NCBI GenBank assembly: GCA_033063855.1
Contig: CP093829.1
Coordinates: 16,709,537-16,773,536, forward strand
Length of the DNA stretch: 64,000 nucleotides
Direction of reading: 5' to 3'
DNA from: Smittia aterrima
Taxonomy: Eukaryota > Arthropoda > Insecta > Diptera > Chironomidae
The translations under genes and the position numbers were made by a program. Below are positions 49,901 to 61,524 of this stretch, piece after piece; positions within the stretch are counted from its first letter, which is position 1; each line of letters starts with the position of its first letter. The notes beneath the pieces were generated by a model. The model did not search any database and was not told where the DNA came from. It saw only the letters and a program-made list of their open reading frames with translations.

Positions 49901-50245
49901 AAGCAGAATGAAAAGTTTTTACAGTTGAGTTCACGTAGAGTGTTTAAATTTTTATTTTTGGGGCGCGCGAACTCCATGAAATGTAGAAAAATAGTTTCCA
50001 ATTGAGATTTACGACCTTTTTCCCGGTCTCCCCTCCTCTCTCTCTTTCCTTCTTTCTTCGTTAAGTAGAACTTCGTTTTCTTATTGAGGGGGATTTGCGA
50101 CTTGTGCTGAATTTTAAATGAAATCGAAATGAAAAAGATACTAAGCAAGATTTACTTTGAAATGATAGAAAGTCTGGCTTCGTGCGGTTCTGATTTGCTT
50201 TTTGCGTTGATTTGATTAGGCACCTATTGCCTCGTTCTGTCAAGA
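43930..50245. other. Gene-poor region downstream of nemo
   Basis: About 6.3 kb with no well-supported gene. The right-hand part must contain the nemo 3' UTR. A 68-codon ATG-initiated frame on the minus strand (45908-46114) is annotated separately. Other open frames look random. Confidence 0.5.
45908..46114 (-). CDS. Possible small ORF, 68 residues
   Basis: Starts at a real ATG with AAG before it and ends in TGA. The protein is charged and non-repetitive (LKFDISLEDDDIKQQEKIL, PSERRFNLWRQINRIKLSAF), closer to real coding sequence than neighbouring frames. No homologue is recognised. A 77-codon plus-strand frame overlaps it. It could be the last exon of a minus-strand gene or chance. Confidence 0.25.
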   Translation of the reverse strand: MPAIKLKFDISLEDDDIKQQEKILCEYLQNMTQLMHLPSERRFNLWRQINRIKLSAFCDSEASSTLKH

Positions 50246-53200
50246 TCATTCCCATTGATGTGGCGATGGCGGAAGTTCCGAAGGATGAGCAACAGTCGAA
50301 CTGTAATTGCATAATAAAATATTTATCAGTACTTGACGTCTCAGTGGTTTGTTTAGAGTGTGTAATTGTGTAAAAATAATAAAATTAGTGTCTGTTGTTG
50401 CTGTTAGAAAATTAAATATTTTTTTGTGTGTATTCTTATGAGTGCAGTCAAAAACAAATTTACAAACATCAAAATGCATTCAATTAATTATTTACATAAA
50501 CATTAAAACAGTAATAAAGTGAAATCTCAAAATTGTTTCAATTTCGTTTGCCGGACGAGGCGGGCGTCAGTTGTGTATGGAAGTGACAAAAAAAGATTTA
50601 ATTTTCCCACAAAGCAGGACGTCAAGAGCTCTCTCGGATTGGTTGACACGATGGAATTGCAATCGAGACACTTCTCGTTCGATCAAACCCAGCCAATCCA
50701 ATCTGAAAGCCTCTCGACCTGACTCATTCGAGAATCGCTTTCAACAATCAATTGCATAATTGAAAATGAAATCTAATAAAAAAATAATAAAAATGAAAAA
50801 CTTGCCTGCAACATAAAATATTTTTTGTTTTGTGTGAGAAAAAAATAAAGCGAAATAGTTTTTCCCCGAGTGCATTTTTTTTAAAGCGAAACAGAATAAA
50901 AGAATTGAAAACTGCAATATTGTTTTCTTTTGGGAAATTTGTCATTTTGGTATCAGTTTCAAGTGTCTCTCGGTTTATTTTATGTGTCGTGTCGAAGCTT
51001 ATACAATAATTCTTGAGAATTGGGTTTTGGTAATCGTGTTTCATGCTTTTGTCGCTCTTAACGTAAAAAAATGCATTTCGAATTGCTTTGTTCTTTGAGA
51101 GTTTGAGTGGGTTGGTGGGATTCGAGGGGGATTGAGAGTGGCACGCGCGGTTTTTGATCACGCGGCGTACAAGAATACAACTGGCGATAATAGAATTTTT
51201 AAAGTCGTCTTCAATGGTGACGGCAAATCGAAACAATCTTGGTTAACTTTTGGTTTTCTGTAATAAACGATGATTGAAAAAAATAAATCAACAAAATGCG
51301 GATCAAGGGAGATGATTAAATTTTGAGATAAAATAATAATAATTTGGCCAAAAACATAAAAACAGAATGTCAAACTTTAAAAATGATCGTTTATTACTTC
51401 AGGAAGTGGAGGCCGAACGAGATGTTGATGGAGAGGTTTCACGTTCGCTTCACTCATTTTCCATCAAGCTCTTGAACGGCTTTTCACTCCAAGGAAAACA
51501 TAAGAAAGTGCAGTTTTATGTTCAAGCTATAAACAACATCACATCAACCACATCACCAGCAAGCGATTACAATCAAAGGCATGCATCAACACTTGGGGAA
51601 CATTCGGAAATTAAATCACAAAACGCTTTCCTGACCACTGAACGGTGAAGATTTTCTCTCATTCTTTTTTTTTTGTTCGGTTGTTCGGATCGAAACATAA
51701 ATCTTGGTTTACAAAGCGTAATCTAAAAGGATTTAAACTGTGACGTAATTTACGAGCATTCCCATGCTTGTCTTTTTTCTCTCGGGTTAGTCGCTACAGA
51801 TCGAAAGGATAGTTTATTTTTATTATACAACATTTTTTTTTATCTAAATCTCCGGAATATACGAAAAGCATTTATTTATTTGTTTCAAGAGCACAGCGTA
51901 TATCGACACTCTGCTTGGGATAGCAGCAGTCGACCGGAGGAGAAAAGGGACAGAACGATCGAAAATACCAAACAAAACATTCTCAAAACTCAAAACTACT
52001 TGTTCCAACTCTCCAAAAATGTGTGTAAGGGATGCCATTGAAAAGAAATGGATCGTCGTTACATGAAACCGAAGCAGAAAGGAAAGCAAAAAGAAACAGA
52101 TCTTTAAGAAGTCTCGAAACACAAAATGGGAATCGACGCTTCAAGGGAGTGAATTCAAGGGATGTTCTTTCAAAAAACAAATAAATAAATTTTCCTCTCC
52201 CAACCCGTGTGATCTCGAAAGAGAAAATTGTGCGTTCCAATGAAAAGGAAAATTATAATTTGGTTTGAAGCGACAAAGCACACGCTCCGATTCAGCCGAT
52301 ATGAGATTCATTTCCTGGGATATTAGAAATGAAAAGACGACGGCGAGGAGAGACTTTAATCTTTTCACTCGTCGCTTTGTGATGGAAATTGGCAGAAGCT
52401 CGTAAAAGTCTACGCGCCTTCAGGCTGTCTCCCCAAATCTATGACTTTCTTTAAAAGCATTTTGCTGTAGTTTGCAAAACGTCGAGAATAAAAATCATCA
52501 AATCAGGGCTTATCAATTTAGGTGAATGTGAATATTCTTGGGGAAAGAGCTCTCTTTCTCTTTATATAACTGCAGGAAGATGTTGCGTTGCTAGGAATGG
52601 AGCTTCGAGTAAGTCGACATATTTTCGACAATAAAAAGAAGATGTTGAAGAGAGTCGAGGGAGTACTTCGTTCTCCTCTTAGATTTTTCCACGACGCAAC
52701 AAAGGCAAAATAAGAAGAAACAAAATCGATTTTCACCGACGAAATAAAAAGAAATCATCTCTGAATTAGATATTCAATTATAATCTTTCTCTCTTCATCG
52801 AGTCTTGTGTCATGTTTCAAACATTCCATTAAAATTAAATCGTTTCGAGTGAACGAGAGAATAAGGTTTTTCGATATTGAAAAAGTTAGTCTTGGGCCTC
52901 GGTTTCAAATAAACCTGAAGCTGCTCTACTTTGTTCTGCTGGAATCTCGTTTACACTTTACGCAATTTACAATTAGTGTGAGAGATAGAGAGAAAAATTT
53001 TGAGTGAGTTTTTGTTTAACTTGAAACTGAAACGAGAAACTTTTTCATGCCAAACAGAAAATTAAATTTTTATCATTCCAGCCTAAAATCCCATCAGCAG
53101 AAAGCGATTTGGATGGGCAAGAGAGGGAGAGGCATTAATGGGGGTAAAAAGAGAGTTAATGCATGTCTAAATGATTAAATTTCCAACCAGATAACGTTTG

Positions 53201-56200
53201 GACTTCTTTAAACAACGAATTATGTAGCAAACTTAATAAAATTTTATACACAAATTAAATTCAAAAAAATATGAAGAAAAAAATTTATATTCAGGGAACG
53301 TACAGATTTTGCTTAAAGATTTTTGCTTTCGGAAAACACGTAGCCGTGGTTGATCGAAAGAATGATAGCGAAACGAGGCTTTCATCGCGGAGACGCTCAA
53401 GCATCGGATTATTTTCTATTTTCTAGGGTTTGTACATCAAAAGCATCACGGAACGTTATTCCTAGAAATCACACGACGTGTTCAATATACGCAACCCTTT
53501 TGCTTTCCATAAGCTTTAGCATTTCGGAAGGATGACACGAGAATTTTGCATAAACAGAAAACTGAACGCGCCCTGAGCAATAACGTTTAGCCATATACAA
53601 AGTTAACATGTAAATATAGAAATAATTTTTTTGGTTTGTTTGGTTTTGTCAAAAATGAATGTTGTTAAATAAAAAATGCAATGTCTTAAAGAAAACATAA
53701 AATATAAAATAACATAATGGACACACCTAGACTTGGAGATGATTATAAAGTTCTTGTCGAGAATCATTATTTTCTTTTTTCTTTCTTGTAAACAATTTTA
53801 TCTTTTTTTAAGCATTTGAAACTCTTGATTTACTTTTGTCTAGAAATAAATTGGAAAGTTAAAGTCAATCAGTGGATTTAAGAAGTTTGAGTTGTTTTCA
53901 GCTTAAAATAATTAATTGGTTTGCGTAGTTTTATCAGAAAACAATTTTGGCGGAAGCTTTAAGCGTTTGGCGGGCGTTGGGCTAAGAGTTTGGGGGATTC
54001 ATCACTTGTTATCATTGTCTCCTCTTGCTCTCATGATTAAGTATTGAAATTTATTTATTTGTTTTTGGTTTCACTTCGGTGGTGAGGATGACGGAATGGG
54101 ATGGTCGGTTAGTCGAGGGAGATTGCGGATGTGTTTTTGTTAGGAGAAGGGAGCTGCGGTTTATCTCAAAGGGTGATTTCAGATAGTGAAAAAGACTTTC
54201 TTCTTTCAATCTCTCTCTTTCTCTCTTAAAAATACTCAAATCTAATTAATTATTTTAATTTAGTTGATGAGGAACAATATTTTTTTTCCTTTAACTTCTC
54301 TACTACTCAAAACAACAGCAAAGGAAAGGAAACAAGTTAAGAAAGAAGCTTTGTCGACTCACCTTGCAAAGCTTTTGAAAGCCGCAGACTGAGGGTTTAT
54401 GCAAAGTGGAACGCGACCGGTTTGCAATTGCTCAGCGATGAATTTGTGCATTTCCTCTGTTGAAACAAAGAGGAAGGAGAAAAAAGAAATGTCGAGTCAG
54501 TCAAGCAAATTAATTTGTCAGGCGACACAAAAAAATGACGATGACGACGACTCACCTTTAACCTGTTGCACGGATGTTAATTTACGTTCCCAAATATCAT
54601 CAAACGGCTGTGTAGCTGCGGGCTCAAAGTCAGCCGTGTATTGTCTCATACCACCAGATGTAGTATAACAGCATTTACACATGCACGAGTGATAACGCAA
54701 TCGACCTTCATCGAGATACGGATGAGCGAGGGCGTCGATAACTGATATTCGCTTGTCCTGTTCAAAGAAGAATAAGATTAAGCGATGCTGTCTATCGAAA
54801 CATCGAAGCGTAACCTACCGGATCAAATACCAACATTTGGCAAAGCAAATGAACGGCTTCATGTGTTGCATGAGAGCTTAATGTGTAAAGTGCTGATAAT
54901 GATGGCTGCTTTGGCACTCTTGTTAGCATGTGACTTCTGGCTCCGTCGCACGCATGCCTCATGTCCTCCAATGATGGTGTGCCCAACAGTTCGGTTATCA
55001 ATTCCAACTGTCGATAAGAGGAAAAGTTAAAGAGTTGTCTATGCAAAGAAATTTTCTTCTTTTAGGACAAACCTGTTGAACGGGACTTTGTGCTTGAAAC
55101 AGAATACGACGACCCAAGAGTTCGCCGAAAATACAGCCAACAGACCAAACATCAACCGCAGCCGAATAATGTCTCGCACCCATCAGGATTTCCGGAGCCC
55201 GATAGTATTGCGTAACCACTTCCTGAGTCATGTGTTTCGATTGGTCCGGTTCTTCAACGCGTGCCAATCCAAAATCGCAAATCTTCAGCACACAGTTGCT
55301 GTTAACGAGCAAGTTGCCCGGCTTAATATCGCGATGGAGAATACGCGCTGAATGCAAATATTTGAGACCGCGAAGAATCTGATAGAGAAACACTTTAATA
55401 TGATCGGCAGATAAATGTTGCGGCGACACAATGATCTTGTGAAGGTCCGATTGGAGCAGTTCTGTTATCACATATCTGTAACGAGGAGAAGAATAAAGAT
55501 TAAGTCGTCAGCTTAGGCAACAAAAAGTCATGAGTTTCCGTTCAGAGTCAACAGAAAAGGGAAAAGCGAAGCGAGGCAATTTCGCATAATGTATGAAGCT
55601 GTTGTGTGAATATTAAATCTCCGAGAAAAGGCTTTGTCATTGAACACTCTTCCTCGTCTATATGCGTGCGTGCGAGCAAACGCGTGTGTGAGTGTAAAGG
55701 CATTACCGGAACATCGATTTGTTCACAGCTTTATTGCTTGCGATTCAGTTCGCTTTATGATATTCGAGATTTAACTGTGCAGCAACCCTAGCAACGTCGT
55801 TGAATGATAAATGAATAATAAAAAGGCTCGAAAATGTGAATCGGATGCTACCATCGTTCCCAAGAAATAGCGTTGGAAGAAAGCGCTTGGTGGTTGGAGG
55901 AGAAAAGAGTGTCGAGAGGGACGTCGAGTCAGAGAAGAATGAACACAGAACAGAAGGATGCTGTGCCAAGCGTGTTTCTTTGTGACGATGACATTACATC
56001 AACATAATGAATCAGCAGAATGGGTCTTTATGCTTTTAGCACATCATTGAGCATATCACATGGCGCAACAATGTCAAGAGCTTCCGTTCCGCTGCTAACT
56101 GCAAATATTGAAATGATCTTCAATTGAGTGATTCACACGACGCGGGTAGGAAGGAGAAAGGGAGGCTACAAGCAAAGCACTTCAATCACTTAACGTTAAA

Positions 56201-59200
56201 ATATTTCTTTTTAATTCCACTTTTTCCCTCCCTGCGCGCACACAACAATCTCGTTTAACAGAGGAATTGAATTTCTTTTCTAATAAAAGCTCGTTCAAGG
56301 GAAGAATTTCCCCCTCAGCAGTTCCACAACATCGCACATAGCGAGCTTTTTACAAGCACAAAACTTAAAATAGAATAAGAAAGCATTCTTAAAATTTCAT
56401 TGAACATTCCACCCTCTCGAGTCAGCAGCCAAGGTTCTGCGTTTTGTTCCGTTCTTTGTTTCTCACTTATTCATGAATTTTTTCCTTTTTTCTCTTAACA
56501 TGGAAATTAATTTGGCGTCGAGGAAACGAGCTCGAGAAGAAAAGAACTCGCGTCTTGTTCTCATGTGCCTTCCATCGTCCCTTCATTCTTCTCGCTCTCC
56601 TAAACTGATGTGAAATGGAGATTAATTAAGCGAAAATGGAAATGTGCTCGGATCCGTTTCCGTAATGGTGTGAAAAATATCTTCTAAAAGAAAACGAGAA
56701 TTTCAATCTGAGCTTGTCAACCCGGCCTCGTCTCCACAATGAAATTCTTTGAAGCAAAAAGGTGCTGGAAATGTTAAGCACATAATTATAATTTATGAAA
56801 TGAGGAGCTTCAGTTGGTTGGATTTTTCGTACGAATTCTTTTGCTTCCTCGCCGCAGAAATTGTTTTGCCAACTCATTGTGTTGAAGGCGAGAACGAAGC
56901 AGCACAACACAGATCATATAATCAAAAATGTTTCGAGAGCCGCTTACGTAAAATGCAAACAAAGCTTTCGACTCTAGCAACTTTTTTTGTTCCCCTATCG
57001 ACAAGCTTACAAAGTTTAAATCCAGAAGAAGCCGAACAAAGTGGGGGAAGTATCAACTTCAGTTTAAATGTCGTAACTCTTTTCATTATAAAGTTGTGCC
57101 TCTACTCAAACAAAAATTTCAGAAAAAGAAATTGCTAACTTTGTTCTTAATAATTTTTTAATGTGCCTGACTTGGTTGTAGGTGGTACTTCCACCACTCG
57201 AAAAAGGTTTTTTTTGTCCTCCTGAAATATCACGGCAAGAAATTTTCCGCAAAATAAGTTGGAATGAGGTTCAATTAATTGTTAACACGACGAAAAAAGC
57301 TTCATGGCGAAAGGCAACAGAGTGAGAGGAAGCAAAAGAAGCTTTACCGAGTAAAGGCAAAATTTTCTGAAACATTGAACAGAACAAACAGTTCTTCCTC
57401 TCTTTGCGGAGCTTCAACAATGAAGCGAAAACACGGCGAACAATTAAAAGTTGAGGGGTTTCTTGATGAATTTGCTGTCGTGTTGATAACAACGGACCTC
57501 GATGCTATTCACGAGAAAGTTAATCAGACCTTTTTGTTTCGCTTTATGCTCGATTTAATTTTACAAACTTCTATTTATTGAGATGTTACTGAAGTCAGCG
57601 CTGCCGGCAAGCTATCAGGGAGAGAGCTGTATCACTTGTTTCTGCTTTCAATATTCCGCATCATCAATTTTTTTAAGATCGATTCTTCACGTAAAGCCAT
57701 TCAATTAGCTTTGGAAACAAATCAATGTCGTAGCAGGAAGCGCGGGAGGAGAAACTTTTCTTTCGAAATTATCTCGGTTCGAGCCATCGACCCGTAATGT
57801 GCCGTGTCTTCATTAATCAAACGTCAAATAAAGATCCGCGAAACATTTAACCAAAGAAAAAGTGTCAGACGAGAGAGCTGACGTCTTAAAAAGTAATTTG
57901 CAGAAGAAGGTCACGACAGTCGTCTTTCGAAGCTTAAAATTCCTTCGTTGCATTTCGCTCTTCTGCGCTTTTGATCGAATTTTTCCTTTTCAAATGGAAC
58001 TTCTCTGAAGCAACGTCAACAACATCCGTGCTGGGAATTGCAAAGTGTTACAAAACTGATTGTGCATTGTGGAATCGCAAAGGAGAGGAAAGTTGCTGCC
58101 ATTTGGCAATGTCTTTCGCAATTTAATTAAATGTCGCTCCAGAACTCCCGACGGCAACATTCGCCAGAGATCAACGAAACCGCTCGCCAGAAATTCATTC
58201 CAATTCAATTAGCTTTCGCTCTCTCACATTTTAATTAACCAAATGCTTTTTGTACGATCGCGTTGGGAACGATGAGCAACGTCAATCGCTTTTGAATACG
58301 ACTAATTCCGTCAATGACCCGTGGCTTGTGGCTTAGGAGAGGGGTCTTTAAACTTTTTTTTCGTCTTCCTTCTTAACTTGACTCGTTCTGGTTTCCAGAG
58401 CTCGAGCAGCAACAAATATTGACATAACCAAAGTACATTAAAGTTTTATTCACTTTTCTTTATGTGTTATTTGCCATTACTTCCGTTTGGTTTCGTGACG
58501 AGCTTGCGGGAAAGATTTTTCTTCGTCGTCTTCATTTGTCAGACATGGCGTTCAGTGTCGCGTCTTAGAATACTCCACTCACGCTCTTCCTCTCTCCCCC
58601 CTTCGGCATAAGTCTAATAATCAGTTTCGCGCGCAAAATATGGTAATTTTCCGGTTCGTCGTAATATCATTTGATGTGACTCGCTCCTCGCAAAACGAGG
58701 AATTTTGTTTTTTTTTATGTGAAATAAAAAGATGTTTTTTTTTGTAGACGTCGGAGAAGACGTAGCGGTGATGAGAAACTCTTATCAAATGCGATTTACA
58801 CGGAAATGTGAACGGGAGAGATTTAAAGCTGAGCTATAACAAAATTGATAACGACGAGAGGAATATATTGAGTTCTAATAAATTCCTTGTGCCAAGACCT
58901 GACGGGAATGCATGAAGATCTTTTTCCTCTCGAAATCATGAGAAATTTTCGAGAAGAATTGTGCAATATTTTATCATTCAAAGCCCTCGAAGAACGAACG
59001 AATGAATGTTTGAACAGCTTCTTGCCTGAAATTCTTCTTCTCTTCTCGGGCGAAGCTCTCATCAGGGGAGTGACTCACAACGCGGAACGGTTCAAAAGAA
59101 CGTCGACAAAAAAAAATATTTCTCTACTCACATTTCTTGGAAAAAGTCCAAATGCGGTGGCTGCAAAATGTCCAGAGCTGATAGAACCTGCAAAAAGTCA

Positions 59201-61524
59201 AAAGAGAAGAAAGATCGTCAATGAAAAATGAGCGTGCAGAACTATTAAAACCAAGTATCCACAATTACCAAGTGAATTTTAATTCAGTTTAAATGTACTT
59301 CCATTGAATTGCTCTTTAGCAAATAGAAAAATAATTTCCCTTCGTCGTTGGCGACTCTCATGCGAGGAATTCAAAACATTCCACAATCTCGCCGTATTAA
59401 AAGGGAATTACGTTTAATGATGACGCTCATCAAGCTCAGGCAAAAAGTAACCTTCACTTTCAGTGTCATTAGTGCTAGTTTATGCTTCTTTATTCGCTTT
59501 GGAGGATGTTGAAAGGGGATGATAAATTGCATGTATCGTGAAGCTATGCAACTACTCTGCACAAACATTTCTCGTTGTTCGTGCTTCGCTCTTTGGCTTG
59601 GGGAAAATTCTTTGCGTTTTTCTCATTCTCTTCTCGACAAAGGAAAACAATGAAAAATGATCTGTGAAGCAGTTTCATGTGCAATCTCGCGTCATAAACT
59701 TTCTGGCAGAAGCGATTTATCATTTGGCAAATTTAACACAAAGTGGCACGCGAAGTGATGGATCGCGACATAAAAAGAAGATGCTGAGGAGAAGAATCAA
59801 TAAAAAAATAAAAAGAACTGGAGCATAGATGCTCATCCAATTCGGTCCAGCTTGTTAGCGAAGGCTTATTTGGTTCCGCATACCGTTAAGCATGTCAATA
59901 GCGATCAATAATGGAAGAGATTTGAATGAAAAATCAAATATCTTTTGATAGTTCCGCGAGACGAGTGGACCTCGGCCGAATTTTGATGCCAAGTTCAATG
60001 ATGAACGACTCACGATGTGTGTGAGCGAAAGATTTGTGTCATTAGTTGATAGTTTAAGCATCTGTCGACGATTTAAAGGCGGAGAGGAAAAAGATGAAAA
60101 GATGAAATCTTTGGACCCATGCCGAGTTGTGTAACGATCGACTAAGTATTCAGTCATGATTTAAAGTTTGTCTCGATTGCATTTTCGTCTTTTTCTATTG
60201 CGTCCATTAGTCGTCTTATCGTGAGCATGAGATGATGCGTGCTTGAAGCCAATTAATCGTATCCGAGTTGATGACTTGTCGTTTTCCCGTTAAGACAAAC
60301 TTTATGTTTGGTCGCTCACATCGCAACAAGTTTTGCATTTCTCATAAAAGTCTTTGATCGAGCGGCGCAGTGGAAATAAAACATCAAGTTAGGGAAATGT
60401 TCGCGTCTGTCTCGACGATGAGAGTACGGGAAGACGACGAGACAAAGAATCTTCCGAACAAACAAAGTGAAATAATTAAAATTCCGCAAAGCTTTGTTCC
60501 GCCAACAATGGCAGAGCATCGCTAGTTGTATTAGTATGAAATATTCAAACGGATCAGAACGCAAGAGAGAACTAACAAAAGAACATTTCTTTCGCATGAT
60601 ATCACCGCTCGTTTGCTTCTGCTCCTCTCTCTCTCTCATTTCACTACTCTTTCCTTCGGGACTTTATTTGGCGAAAGGATTAAATTCTTTCGTTCCATTT
60701 GTTGCACGTTGAAGCGTCGAGCGGCGATGAAAAGCTTTGACTGTTTGTCAGAAAGCTGTTTCAACAAAAATGAAAATATTGATTCAACTTCTGTCGTCAC
60801 AAGATATTCTTGAACGCTGGATGTATAATTCATGCCTAGAGCTTTGGGGGACTTGAACTGCAATTATGACTTATAAATAGAAAGCTGAAAGGAATTTTTT
60901 CACATCGAAATGGCTCATAAAAGATTGAATGGAGCTTGAGAGAGGGGAGAATGATTGAAAGCAGAATGATGATGAGAAAAAGCATCGATCTAGAAGACGA
61001 GAGATGGATGCTCAGGATGAGTGCCTATAAATGCTCCACAAAGAGATAATTACGCTACACAGCACTCATCGAAGCTTCTAGCTCCACTCAAGAGCAACTT
61101 GAAATCACTCAAACACCGTTTCCTCAACTCTCCTGACTTCGAAAGAAAGTGAAGATTGAAGCTTACGGCAATGCGCACGGCTTGCCTGCAATTTCATGTT
61201 CCATAATTTACATAATTATTAAGTTTGTTTTCAGTAAGAAGTAGCAACAGCAGCAGCAGCCGCATGTGAAACTAGTTTCAACAACGTGATCGATAAATTG
61301 TCTATTGCATATATGATGCTGGTGTTAGTATTGTTGTTCCACCTTCAACGCAAGTGAGTCAGTGGAAAAGAAAATAGAAAAGCAAAAAACTTACGTTCTC
61401 GTGCTTGAAGAAACACAACATTTTCAATTCTCTAAACACACGCTTTGATGAGACGAGCGATTGAAACACGTTCGGGAGTTTCTTGAGCGCCACTCGACGT
61501 CCATCACGAGGATCTGTCACAGCC
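50246..61524 (-). CDS. nmo: Nemo / Nemo-like kinase (NLK), 5'-truncated by window edge
   Basis: A proline-directed Ser/Thr kinase that phosphorylates TCF/LEF, Mad and other targets in Wnt, BMP and planar-polarity signalling. Seven coding exons right to left: 61395-61524, 59132-59187, 55073-55475, 54819-55007, 54556-54757, 54363-54456, 50246-50300, about 376 residues in frame. Visible motifs are the ATP-site lysine in RVALKKLP, catalytic loop HRDIKPGN, DFGLARVE and the NLK-type activation motif TQE (HMTQEVVTQYYRAPE), which replaces the TxY of ordinary MAP kinases. The NLK-specific tail continues through YHSCMCKCCYTTS and ends SSTVAHPSELPPSPHQWE. The glycine loop and low-complexity N-terminus lie right of the window: the first exon here begins with the third base of the Trp codon before AVTDPRDGRR. 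Introns are 2-4 kb, unusually long for this window. Confidence 0.96.
50301..54362 (-). other. Last nemo intron (4.1 kb)
   Basis: Separates the penultimate exon from the 55-bp terminal coding exon. A 93-codon plus-strand frame at 51367-51648 was considered and rejected. No repeats or RNA genes recognised. Confidence 0.7.
55476..59131 (-). other. nemo intron (3.7 kb)
   Basis: Between the 56-bp exon and the large kinase exon. AT-rich with many short frames on both strands. No nested gene is supported. Confidence 0.7.
59188..61394 (-). other. nemo intron (2.2 kb)
   Basis: Between exons encoding KHENV and LSALDILQ. I see no gene or convincing structure inside it. Confidence 0.7.

Noticed and set aside
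51367..51648. 93-codon plus-strand frame in a nemo intron with an AG before GAAGTGGAGG
   Set aside because: No matching donor in phase, no partner exons, no recognised family.
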